DNA from: an uncultured Bacilli bacterium
GTDB lineage: Bacteria; Bacillota_I; Bacilli_A; RF39; UBA660
Reading direction: 5' to 3'
DNA: 5,744 bases
Assembly (NCBI GenBank): GCA_944331815.1
Contig: CALVIQ010000076.1
Span: 1-5,744 of the forward strand
Part shown: positions 1-5,511 of the stretch, piece after piece
How the letters are laid out: every line of letters starts with the position of its first letter
Numbering within the stretch: position 1 is the first letter of the stretch
Made by a program: the position numbers and the translations under genes
Notes under the pieces: generated by a model
Database searches by the model: none
What the model was told of the DNA's origin: nothing
What the model saw: only the letters and a program-made list of their open reading frames with translations

Positions 1-28
1 TAATTTGCCTAAACTCAATCGCAAATTA
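1..28. repeat. Inverted repeat 1 (8-bp arms)
   Basis: TAATTTGC (1-8) is the exact reverse complement of GCAAATTA (21-28), with a 12-nt loop. The element starts at the window edge, so the stem may continue upstream. Its right arm shares four bases (25-28) with the next palindrome, so the two hairpins could not both form fully in one RNA. It could be the 3' end structure of an upstream gene; no upstream gene is visible to decide this. Confidence 0.5.
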
Positions 29-58
29 TCTATTCATTTTATAAAATGAATAGATAAT
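25..58. repeat. Perfect 34-bp palindrome
   Basis: Positions 25-41 and 42-58 are exact reverse complements over 17 bp per arm, the longest perfect dyad I found in the window. As RNA it would give a stem of about 15 bp with a four-base loop. The stem is nearly all A/T and no clean T-run follows on either side, unlike the GC-cored terminators at 1862, 3550 and 5462. It could be a weak bidirectional terminator of an upstream gene, an operator, or part of a mobile-element end. The dyad is directly visible; its function is unknown. Confidence 0.7.
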
Positions 59-64
59 ATTATA

Positions 65-102
65 TAGTAAATTAAATAAGTTTCAAACTTACTCATTTAC
101 TA
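65..102. repeat. Nested inverted repeat overlapping the -35 region
   Basis: Outer arms TAGTAAAT (65-72) and ATTTACTA (95-102) pair over 8 bp. Inner arms TAAGTTT (77-83) and AAACTTA (85-91) pair over 7 bp, separated from the outer stem by a small internal loop (73-76 against 92-94). The right outer arm covers the candidate -35 hexamer (96-101) of the promoter for the HD-domain gene, and no T-run follows. An operator is therefore at least as plausible as a terminator. Confidence 0.55.
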
Positions 103-125
103 ATCTACATTATACGTGATATAAT
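96..125 (+). promoter_or_regulatory. Extended -10 promoter for the HD-domain gene
   Basis: A perfect extended -10, TGaTATAAT, lies at 117-125. A 4/6 match to TTGACA (TTTACT, 96-101) lies 18 bp upstream of the hexamer. Predicted transcription start is near 132, which leaves a leader of about 29 nt before the ATG at 161. The ten bases GTGATATAAT recur exactly at the mnmA promoter (4355-4364). Confidence 0.65.
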
Positions 126-150
126 AAATACAATTGTTTGTAGTAATAGT

Positions 151-155
151 AGGTG
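151..155 (+). promoter_or_regulatory. Ribosome binding site that fixes the HD-gene start
   Basis: AGGTG ends five bases before the ATG at 161. The same AGGTG(A)-type site precedes spoIIM (3737-3742) and the minus-strand miniprotein. The upstream in-frame TTG at 134 would sit at or next to the predicted transcription start and has no such site. Confidence 0.65.
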
Positions 156-160
156 TGAAT

Positions 161-826
161 ATGACAATATATAATAATGTTTTAAATAATCCAGAATATT
201 TAGAAACTGTTAAAAAAATAGAAAAAATAAAGTTTATTACTGATGGAAAATGGGATTGGGAACATGGATTAGGTCACTATAAAAGAGTTGCGTATTTTGT
301 TGAAAAAATTTTAAAACAGTTAAATGCTGATAATCATTTAATTGATTTGGGGATGACAGCTGCACTTTTGCATGATATTGGACTGATTAATGGTAAAAAA
401 CAGAATCATGCCATTGAAGGCAGTAAAATATTTGCTAATTATCTTGATAAGTTTATGATTAATAATCAAGAACAAAAAATTATAAAACAAGCAATTTTAG
501 ATCATTCAAATGGTAATGATATAAAATCATTAATTGGTTTAGCTTTAGTTTTGGCTGATAAATTAGATGTCACTTATCATAGAACTAAAAATTCTAGTAT
601 TCAAGATAATATTAATAAAGAATTTAGTAAAATTAATAATGTAGATATTAATATTACAAATGAAAATTTAATTGTAAATTACTATACAAATGAAGATTTT
701 AATGTTGAAATTTTAAAAGAATGGCCAAAATCAATTTGTATTCCCTATAAAGTTGCAAAATATTTAAATAAAAATTATTTTTTTAAAGTTAATGGTAATA
801 ATATAGATGTAACAGAATTTTTGTAA
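161..826 (+). CDS. HD-domain metal-dependent phosphohydrolase, unknown substrate
   Basis: Predicted cytoplasmic protein of 221 residues from the ATG at 161. The reading frame stays open to a TTG at 134, but ATG 161 has the AGGTG site and a proper distance from the promoter. Numbered from that ATG, the HD-superfamily metal ligands are visible: H39 in GHYKRV, H71-D72 in ALLHDIG, H115 in ILDHSNG, and D133 in LADKLDV. The all-helical HD core therefore spans about residues 30-145. The C-terminal ~70 residues are low-complexity Asn/Lys/Ile-rich sequence with no motif I recognise. HD enzymes hydrolyse nucleotides, cyclic nucleotides or (p)ppGpp; nothing here identifies the substrate, and the usual (p)ppGpp synthetase partner domain is absent. 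No clear terminator separates it from spoIVB 74 bp downstream, so read-through is possible. Family membership is firm; function is open. Confidence 0.85.
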   Translation: MTIYNNVLNNPEYLETVKKIEKIKFITDGKWDWEHGLGHYKRVAYFVEKILKQLNADNHLIDLGMTAALLHDIGLINGKKQNHAIEGSKIFANYLDKFMINNQEQKIIKQAILDHSNGNDIKSLIGLALVLADKLDVTYHRTKNSSIQDNINKEFSKINNVDINITNENLIVNYYTNEDFNVEILKEWPKSICIPYKVAKYLNKNYFFKVNGNNIDVTEFL

Positions 827-859
827 AAAATTAACTTATTTAAAAAACAAAATAATTAC

Positions 860-866
860 CATACTA
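860..866 (+). promoter_or_regulatory. Possible forespore (sigma-G-like) -10 before spoIVB
   Basis: CATACTA fits the sigma-G -10 consensus as I remember it (CATnHTA) and lies 34 nt upstream of the spoIVB start. In Bacillus subtilis spoIVB is made in the forespore under sigma-F/sigma-G. I see no convincing -35 element at 17-18 bp (around 837-842), and in DNA this AT-rich a single seven-base match is weak. Treat it as a hint only. Confidence 0.22.
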
Positions 867-900
867 TAAATGTAGTCTATGTTAGAAAAGGAGATGTCTG

Positions 901-1863
901 ATGTTTAAAAAAGCATTTCTTTTCCTTCTTCTATTTATCCCTTCTATTGCTTTAGCTTATTCAGACTATGTTTATGTTGGCGGTGAAAACATCGGTATTG
1001 AATTAAAAGCAGAGGGTGTTTTAATAGTTGGTTTTTACAAAGTAAATGATTCTTATATTGCTAGTGAAGCAGGATTACAAATTGGTGATAGAATAACTGC
1101 TATAAATAATCAAAATATTAATTCAATTTATGATTTGACTAATCAAATAAAATTAAGTAATGGTAATATAAATGTTACTTATGTAAGAGATAATCAAATT
1201 AAAACAACTACTTTAACATTACCAAAAGAAAATGATACTTATAAAACTGGTATTTATGTAAAGGATAGTATTACAGGTATTGGAACATTAACTTATGTTG
1301 ATCCTAATACGAAGTTATTTGGAGCATTAGGTCATGAAATAATCGATAGTAGAACAGGTAATATTTTTAGTATTTCTGGTGGTAGTATATATGATTCAAC
1401 AGTTACTGATATTGAACCAAGTTCTAATGGAGTACCAGGTGAAAAAAATGCTCAAATAAATACTGAAAGTATTAATGGTACAATATTTGAAAATACTATA
1501 AAAGGTATTTTTGGTAATTATACTGACGATATTGATGATTCAAAACTTTATAAAGTTGCTAAGCCTGATGAAATAAAAAAAGGTAGTGCTAAAATTTTAA
1601 CAGTTTTAGAAGATGATGTAGTAAAAGAATATGAAATTGAAATAACTAAAATAAGTAAAAATCAAGATACTAAAAACTTATCATTTAAAATAACAGATTC
1701 TGAATTACTTCAAAAAACAAATGGTATAGTGCAGGGGATGAGTGGTTCGCCTATTATTCAAGATGACTACATAATAGGTGCTGTTACCCATGTCGTTGTT
1801 GATAATCCACATAAAGGTTATGGTATATTTATTACTAATATGTTAGAAGAAGGAGAAAATTAA
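901..1863 (+). CDS. spoIVB: SpoIVB, S55-family sporulation signalling serine peptidase
   Basis: In B. subtilis SpoIVB is secreted from the forespore into the intermembrane space, where it cleaves SpoIVFA and triggers SpoIVFB processing of pro-sigma-K. This protein has 320 residues. A Sec signal peptide occupies 1-19 (hydrophobic core, then ALA before Y20) with no lipobox. A PDZ domain spans about 30-107, with the EAGLQIGDRITAIN segment at 56-69. The S55 catalytic domain spans about 117-316. The triad is intact: H145 (GALGHEI), D266 (KITDSEL) and S281 (QGMSGSP). The 15-residue Asp-Ser spacing equals that of B. subtilis D363/S378. It is about 100 residues shorter than B. subtilis SpoIVB, mostly from the region ahead of the PDZ domain. 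AAAGGAG (887-893) lies seven bases before the ATG. The usual recN and spo0A neighbours are absent: an HD phosphohydrolase precedes it and a terminator follows directly. Confidence 0.95.
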   Translation: MFKKAFLFLLLFIPSIALAYSDYVYVGGENIGIELKAEGVLIVGFYKVNDSYIASEAGLQIGDRITAINNQNINSIYDLTNQIKLSNGNINVTYVRDNQIKTTTLTLPKENDTYKTGIYVKDSITGIGTLTYVDPNTKLFGALGHEIIDSRTGNIFSISGGSIYDSTVTDIEPSSNGVPGEKNAQINTESINGTIFENTIKGIFGNYTDDIDDSKLYKVAKPDEIKKGSAKILTVLEDDVVKEYEIEITKISKNQDTKNLSFKITDSELLQKTNGIVQGMSGSPIIQDDYIIGAVTHVVVDNPHKGYGIFITNMLEEGEN

Positions 1864-1887
1864 GAGGATAATTCCTCTTTTTTGTTT
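1862..1887 (+). terminator. Rho-independent terminator of spoIVB
   Basis: AAGAGGA (1862-1868) pairs with TCCTCTT (1873-1879) around a TAAT loop, followed by a T-rich tail to 1887. The last two bases of the spoIVB stop codon (1861-1863) form the foot of the stem, so termination begins exactly where translation ends. The stem sequence closely resembles the terminator at 3550-3572. Confidence 0.9.
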
Positions 1888-2049
1888 ATAAAAATTGATT
1901 TTATAAAAAATTTATACGATGTTTATATTTTATTTGAAAAAATAAATTTAATAAAGCTCAATTATTATATTTAATAGATATTATAAATAAAAAAACATTT
2001 ATAACTTTTTTTACAATTTTTTCATAGTTGTTTATTAAAATTAAAAGTG

Positions 2050-2078
2050 TTTGTATAATATATTTAATATGTTATAAT
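2050..2078 (+). promoter_or_regulatory. Extended -10 promoter for the kinase operon
   Basis: TGtTATAAT (2070-2078) is a full extended -10. The -35 is poor (TTTGTA at 2050-2055, 3/6, spacing 17), as is common when an extended -10 is present. Transcription should begin near 2085, only about 11 nt before the ATG at 2096, so the ribosome site GTGGTGA (2085-2091) would be at the extreme 5' end of the mRNA. A second TATAAT at 2054-2059 lacks TGn and a suitable -35. The rest of the spacer (1888-2049) is A/T-rich sequence in which I see no gene. Confidence 0.55.
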
Positions 2079-2095
2079 AAAATTGTGGTGAACTT

Positions 2096-3202
2096 ATGAG
2101 AACAAAAATAATAAAAGAAGAAATATATATGCCAGAACCAGTTGGAAAACAACCTAAATATTGGATCTGTGCTTATGGAAAGAGATATTTATTTAAAATA
2201 GGTACTTTTAAAAATGATAATACTCCTGTATATAATGATGTGTCTGAATGTATGGCTGCCGATATAGCAAAACTTATTGGAATTCCAGTTGCTAACTATT
2301 ATTTATGTGAAAATGATGGCGTAAAAGGTGTTTTAAGTTATGATTTTTTGGATAACGAATTAGAAGGACCTAAAAAAGAAGAGTTTATTGATGGTGTTAC
2401 TTTGATAAATTTAATTGATCCAGGATTTAAAAATACCAGTTTGGTAAATCCTAAAACTCATCAATTATATACTGCTGATTTAATCATTCAATCAGTTTTA
2501 AAATATAATTTAATGCAAGATGTTATTAATATGTTTGTATATGATTCTTTAATAGGAAATAGAGATAGAAATCCATCAAATTATGGAATAATTATTAATC
2601 ATGAAAATAATTCTATTAGATTAGCGCCTCTTTATGATAATTGTACATCATTAGGTGTTTCAATGGTAGATCATAGATTAAGACAATGTGTTGATGAATT
2701 TGGAAATATCGTAGATGAAGAACAGTTAAATTTAGTTATTCATAAACATATAGTAGGAAAAGTTACTTTGGATAGATTTCATCAATATAAAGAAAAAAGA
2801 ATATGGGACAATTTAGAATCTAAAAGAATTATGGATTTAATAGATAGTAAGAAAAAAGAGTTACTTGTTTTAATTGAAGAAGGTAAGTTATCAATTAATG
2901 ATTATCATAAAATGTTAAATAAAATTGGAGATAGTTATCGTAAATATGATGTTTCGACATTAGAATATCAACAAATGATTAGTTATTTAACCCATTATTA
3001 TCCAGAATATATTGAAGATATTATAAATAGAATAGAGCAAAATGTAACTAGAGAAAATATTGATAAAGTATTTGATTATTATAAAGATGAATTACCAATA
3101 GATAGATTGGTTTTTGCTAAAGAATTAGTTTTAAGAAGAGCTAATTGGATAGTTGAATATTATAAAATAAATAAATATGAAAGTAGAGGTAAGTTATTAT
3201 GA
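2096..3202 (+). CDS. HipA/CtkA-like protein kinase
   Basis: 368 residues with a HipA-type kinase core. A glycine/lysine loop VGKQPK (16-21) corresponds to the nucleotide loop of HipA relatives. Lys34 in YLFKIG is the likely ATP-binding lysine, and Glu51 in VSECMAADIAKLIGIP the helix-C glutamate. The catalytic loop is GNRDRNPSNYG (154-164), with D157 as base and N162 as metal ligand; the DFG-equivalent is LAPLYDN (176-182), with D181. All core residues are present, so it is probably active. Residues ~190-368 are helical and charged, without a motif I know. HipA kinases phosphorylate proteins (glutamyl-tRNA synthetase for HipA, tryptophanyl-tRNA synthetase for HipT); the target here is unknown. 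Unlike HipA it has no N-terminal subdomain: residue 1 is just ahead of the kinase loop, and the missing subdomain appears to be encoded by the next gene. No HipB-like gene is adjacent. GTGGTGA precedes the ATG; a second ATG (2129) would begin at MPEPVGK and cannot be excluded. The stop TGA overlaps the next start. Confidence 0.8.
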   Translation: MRTKIIKEEIYMPEPVGKQPKYWICAYGKRYLFKIGTFKNDNTPVYNDVSECMAADIAKLIGIPVANYYLCENDGVKGVLSYDFLDNELEGPKKEEFIDGVTLINLIDPGFKNTSLVNPKTHQLYTADLIIQSVLKYNLMQDVINMFVYDSLIGNRDRNPSNYGIIINHENNSIRLAPLYDNCTSLGVSMVDHRLRQCVDEFGNIVDEEQLNLVIHKHIVGKVTLDRFHQYKEKRIWDNLESKRIMDLIDSKKKELLVLIEEGKLSINDYHKMLNKIGDSYRKYDVSTLEYQQMISYLTHYYPEYIEDIINRIEQNVTRENIDKVFDYYKDELPIDRLVFAKELVLRRANWIVEYYKINKYESRGKLL

Positions 3203-3546
3203 ATGAAGTATATTTATTATGGGAATCTTATGAATCAAACGAATTAATCCCAATAGGTGTTTTAAAACAATTAGATGACAAATATTCATTTAAATATTTG
3301 GATGATGTAATAAAAGCAATTGAACAAGGATGTTTTTTACCATTTCCTTATACACAAGATGTATTATATTTTGATACTTTACCTGATTTTTTTGAACAAA
3401 GAATATTAAAAGGTGAATTTAATAGTCATAAATTTGATTTAAAAAAAGAGAACAACAAATTGAATTATTTAGTTTATAGAGATTCTATTAGAAATAGTGA
3501 TAATTTTAGAATTATAAGTGAAGAAAAATATAACAAATTATTTTAA
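3199..3546 (+). CDS. Small HipA N-subdomain-like (HipS-like) partner of the kinase
   Basis: 115 residues, starting inside the stop codon of the kinase gene (ATGA, 3199-3202), with AGAGGT (3185-3190) nine bases upstream. The four-base overlap implies translational coupling and matched dosage. It has no signal peptide or membrane segment. The first ~70 residues carry a pattern I associate with the HipA N-terminal subdomain and with small proteins encoded beside stand-alone HipA-like kinases: PIGVL (18-22), YSFKY (29-33), an alanine then GCFLPFP (44-50), and LPDFFEQR (61-68). The tail SDNFRIISEE resembles the segment that closes this domain in longer relatives, as I recall them. In the HipBST systems HipS is such a separate piece and acts as the antitoxin, but there it precedes the kinase; here it follows. 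Immunity or substrate-presenting functions are both possible. The CDS is near certain; the family call is moderate and made without an alignment. Confidence 0.55.
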   Translation: MNEVYLLWESYESNELIPIGVLKQLDDKYSFKYLDDVIKAIEQGCFLPFPYTQDVLYFDTLPDFFEQRILKGEFNSHKFDLKKENNKLNYLVYRDSIRNSDNFRIISEEKYNKLF

Positions 3547-3549
3547 AAT

Positions 3550-3572
3550 AAAAAGAGGATTAACCTCTTTTT
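3550..3572. terminator. Bidirectional terminator between convergent genes
   Basis: AAAAAGAGG (3550-3558) and CCTCTTTTT (3564-3572) form a perfect 9-bp stem with a five-base loop. The A-run on one side and T-run on the other allow it to terminate transcription in both directions. On the plus strand it ends the kinase operon, three bases after its stop codon. On the minus strand it overlaps the last two bases of the miniprotein stop codon (TAA at 3573-3571). Confidence 0.9.
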
Positions 3573-3660
3573 AAATTAGTACCAATGATGCTAATGTTGA
3601 TATTACCATAATTGCTAACATAACAATAGCCATTATTTTTCCTACTTTTTCGTTTTTCAT
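3571..3660 (-). CDS. 29-residue membrane miniprotein, Prli42-like
   Basis: A minus-strand frame from ATG at 3660 to TAA at 3573-3571 encodes 29 residues. A basic N-terminus (MKNEKVGK) is followed by one hydrophobic segment from about I9 to I29, predicting a single-pass membrane protein with the N-terminus inside. Three independent signals support a real gene. AAGGTGA (3672-3666) lies five bases before the ATG, a TATAAT box lies upstream (3683-3678), and a bidirectional terminator begins at the stop codon. The length, the K-V-x-K-I start and the ML..I.V.STL core resemble Prli42, the ~31-residue Listeria protein that anchors the stressosome to the membrane. Other tiny Bacillota membrane proteins such as DUF4044 share a similar shape, so the identity is tentative. 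No stressosome gene is in the window. Coding status is likely; function is inference. Confidence 0.7.
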   Translation of the reverse strand: MKNEKVGKIMAIVMLAIMVISTLASLVLI

Positions 3661-3677
3661 CTTAATCACCTTAATTA

Positions 3678-3683
3678 ATTATA
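3678..3683 (-). promoter_or_regulatory. -10 box of the miniprotein gene
   Basis: Read on the minus strand, 3683-3678 is a perfect TATAAT, 18-23 bases upstream of the ATG at 3660. There is no TGn extension and the -35 region (3706-3701, TTCCTT) is poor. The implied leader is short, beginning near the ribosome binding site at 3672-3666. I found no comparable promoter for the divergent spoIIM in the same gap (3661-3746). Confidence 0.45.
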
Positions 3684-3746
3684 CTATATTTTTTATAAAA
3701 AAGGAATATTTTTATTTAATTTTAATATCTTTAAATAGGTGAAAAT

Positions 3747-4358
3747 ATGGACAAACTAAAAATAAAAATAAATAAAAAAATATTCGTGTTTTTATTCGTA
3801 TTAATGTTGATGGGAATAATTGCTGGATCTATTTTTACAATAATTTTAAATAGTTCTGATAAAGAATTAGTAATTAATCATTTAAATGAATTTATTGATA
3901 ATATAAATAATAATAGACTAGATTATTTATTTGCTCTAAAAAATAATCTAATTACTAATATTAGTTATGTGATATTAATATGGTTATTAGGTATTTCTGT
4001 TATTGGATTGCCTATTATAATTATTATGTTTTTCACTAAATGTTTTATTCTAGGTTTTAGTGTTGGTGCTGTTTTAACTACCTTTAAATTAAAAGGAATA
4101 TTAGTAAGTTTAGTATATGTATTCCCAGGTCAAGTAATTAGTTTATTATTTTTATTATTGTTAATGATGTATTCAATGAGTTTCACTTTTAAAATGATAT
4201 ATGCAATATTAAAAAAGAAGTCAATTGATTTTAAATTAATTATGAATAAATATTTTAAAATTTTATTAATTGTTTTAGGTGTTGTTATATTAATGAGTTT
4301 ATGTGACACTTATTTAATGCCAAGATTAATAAAACTTTTAATTCCTTTCATTATGTGA
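3747..4358 (+). CDS. spoIIM: SpoIIM, engulfment membrane protein
   Basis: In B. subtilis SpoIIM scaffolds the DMP complex, holding the peptidoglycan enzymes SpoIID and SpoIIP at the septum so that the mother-cell membrane can engulf the forespore. This protein has 203 residues, close to the usual ~210. Hydrophobic segments lie at about 12-34, 72-96, 99-112, 117-152 and 170-187, matching a five-span topology, with a polar loop at 35-70 after the first span. The family signature is clear around WLLGISVIGLPIIIIMFF (79-96) and KCFILGFSVG (98-107), followed by the proline-containing YVFPGQ (124-129). AGGTGA (3737-3742) sits four bases before the ATG. In B. subtilis the gene is made in the mother cell under sigma-E; I could not find a convincing sigma-E or sigma-A promoter in the 86-bp gap upstream. 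Its stop codon TGA lies inside the extended -10 of the mnmA promoter. Confidence 0.9.
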   Translation: MDKLKIKINKKIFVFLFVLMLMGIIAGSIFTIILNSSDKELVINHLNEFIDNINNNRLDYLFALKNNLITNISYVILIWLLGISVIGLPIIIIMFFTKCFILGFSVGAVLTTFKLKGILVSLVYVFPGQVISLLFLLLLMMYSMSFTFKMIYAILKKKSIDFKLIMNKYFKILLIVLGVVILMSLCDTYLMPRLIKLLIPFIM

Positions 4359-4364
4359 TATAAT
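4356..4364 (+). promoter_or_regulatory. Extended -10 promoter of mnmA overlapping the spoIIM stop
   Basis: TGaTATAAT is a perfect extended -10 whose first three bases are the spoIIM stop codon TGA. The -35 is weak (TTTTAA, 4336-4341, spacing 17), and lies within the spoIIM coding sequence. Predicted transcription start is near 4371, right at the GGTGA ribosome site (4371-4375), giving a leader of about 11 nt. It would let mnmA be expressed in growing cells independently of spoIIM. Confidence 0.6.
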
Positions 4365-4381
4365 GTTTTCGGTGAAGACGT

Positions 4382-5482
4382 ATGAAAAAAGTTGTAGTTG
4401 GTATGTCAGGCGGTGTTGATAGTAGTGTAGCTGCTATATTACTTAAAGAACAAGGTTATGAAGTAATAGGATTATTTATGCGTAATTGGGATGCTTCTTT
4501 AAATAATGATATTTTAGGTAATCCAACATTAAATAATAATATTTGTCCCCAAGAACAAGATTATAATGATGCAATTGAAGTGTGTAAAAAAATAGGTATT
4601 CCATTACATAGAGTAGATTTTGTTAAAGAATATTGGGATTATGTATTTACTTATTTTTTAGATGAATTAAAAAAAGGAAGAACTCCTAACCCTGACATAA
4701 TGTGTAATAAATATATTAAATTTGATATGTTCGCTAAAGAAGCAATTAAATTAGGTGCTGATTATATTGCTACTGGTCATTATGCTAGAATGGTTGATGG
4801 TAAATTATTAAGAGGAGTAGATGATAATAAAGATCAAACTTATTTTTTATCTCAAGTATCTAAAGAACAATTAAAAAATGTATTATTTCCTGTTGGACAT
4901 TTAAATAAAAAAGAAGTAAGAGAAATAGCTAATAAATATGATTTGATTACAGCAAATAAAAAAGATTCAACTGGTATTTGTTTTATTGGTGAAAGAAATA
5001 TTACTAAATTTTTGGAAAACTATTTACCTAATACTCCAGGTGATATTGTTAATATTGAAAATAATGAAGTTATAGGTAAACATATTGGTTTGATGTATTA
5101 TACAATTGGTCAAAGAAGAGGATTAAATATTGGTGGTTATGAAGATAGAATGTTTGTTGTTGGTAAAGATTTAAATAAAAATATTTTATATATATCTTTA
5201 GGTAATAGTGAATATCTATATAGTGATTCATGTATCGTTACCGATATTAATTGGTTGGGTGATGAAAAAGTTAGTAAATGTACAGCTAAATTTAGATATC
5301 GACAACCTGATAATGATGTTGAATTAGAGTTTATTGATGATTATATTTTAGTTAAATATCCTCAAAAAGTTAAATCTGTAACACCAGGTCAAGCATGTGT
5401 ATTCTATTTGGGTGAACAATGCTTAGGTGGTGGCATAATTAAAGAAGTAAGAAAAAATAATGAAAAACTTTGGTATCTCTAA
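4382..5482 (+). CDS. mnmA: MnmA, tRNA-specific 2-thiouridylase
   Basis: MnmA adenylates U34 of tRNA-Lys, -Glu and -Gln and inserts sulfur delivered by a cysteine desulfurase, giving the s2U34 needed for accurate decoding. The protein has 366 residues, full length for the family. The N-terminal ATP pyrophosphatase domain carries the PP-loop SGGVDSS (9-15), followed by GLFMRNWD (30-37) and the ATGHYAR segment (130-136). The two catalytic cysteines are present: C108 in [12 protein letters not shown] and C200 in [12 protein letters not shown]. The central domain includes [14 protein letters not shown], and the C-terminal beta-barrel ends with the TPGQACVFY segment seen in the family. GGTGA (4371-4375) lies six bases before the ATG. 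No sulfur-donor gene is in the window. It lies 23 bp after spoIIM but has its own promoter and terminator, so it is probably mainly a single-gene transcript. Confidence 0.97.
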   Translation: MKKVVVGMSGGVDSSVAAILLKEQGYEVIGLFMRNWDASLNNDILGNPTLNNNICPQEQDYNDAIEVCKKIGIPLHRVDFVKEYWDYVFTYFLDELKKGRTPNPDIMCNKYIKFDMFAKEAIKLGADYIATGHYARMVDGKLLRGVDDNKDQTYFLSQVSKEQLKNVLFPVGHLNKKEVREIANKYDLITANKKDSTGICFIGERNITKFLENYLPNTPGDIVNIENNEVIGKHIGLMYYTIGQRRGLNIGGYEDRMFVVGKDLNKNILYISLGNSEYLYSDSCIVTDINWLGDEKVSKCTAKFRYRQPDNDVELEFIDDYILVKYPQKVKSVTPGQACVFYLGEQCLGGGIIKEVRKNNEKLWYL

Positions 5483-5492
5483 AGTTTTTTTC
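5462..5492 (+). terminator. Rho-independent terminator of mnmA
   Basis: AAAAACTTT (5463-5471) pairs perfectly with AAAGTTTTT (5481-5489) around a nine-base loop, and the T-run continues to 5491. The last codons and stop codon of mnmA (TAA, 5480-5482) lie inside the hairpin, so a ribosome finishing mnmA would cover the stem. The stem has only one G-C pair and is weaker than the terminators at 1862 and 3550. Confidence 0.7.
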
Positions 5493-5511
5493 ATATACTT
5501 TTGCTTTACGC

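Noticed and set aside
134..160. N-terminal extension of the HD-domain protein from an in-frame TTG at 134
   Set aside because: TTG 134 lies about two bases from the predicted transcription start and has no ribosome binding site, whereas ATG 161 has AGGTG at the right distance.
1981..2012. TTATAAAT/ATTTATAA inverted repeat with an 8-nt loop followed by a T-run, looking like a second terminator
   Set aside because: The stem is pure A/T and only 8 bp in very AT-rich DNA, spoIVB already has a strong terminator at 1862, and no gene lies between.
1888..2049. Possible small genes or a structured leader RNA in the spoIVB-kinase spacer
   Set aside because: I saw no frame with a ribosome binding site and no GC-containing conserved structure; the predicted transcription start near 2085 leaves no room for a riboswitch.
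2054..2059. Perfect TATAAT as an alternative -10 for the kinase operon
   Set aside because: It lacks the TGn extension and has no acceptable -35 at 16-18 bp; the TGtTATAAT at 2070-2078 is the better candidate.
3571..3660. Miniprotein as a DUF4044 family member
   Set aside because: The general form (basic head, one helix) fits, but the shorter length and the K-V-x-K-I and STL pattern look closer to Prli42; neither could be tested by alignment.
2096..4358. Mycoplasma-type code (TGA as tryptophan), suspected from the extreme AT content
   Set aside because: Tryptophans are encoded by TGG, and TGA ends the kinase gene (3200-3202, overlapping the next start) and spoIIM (4356-4358) at family-appropriate lengths.
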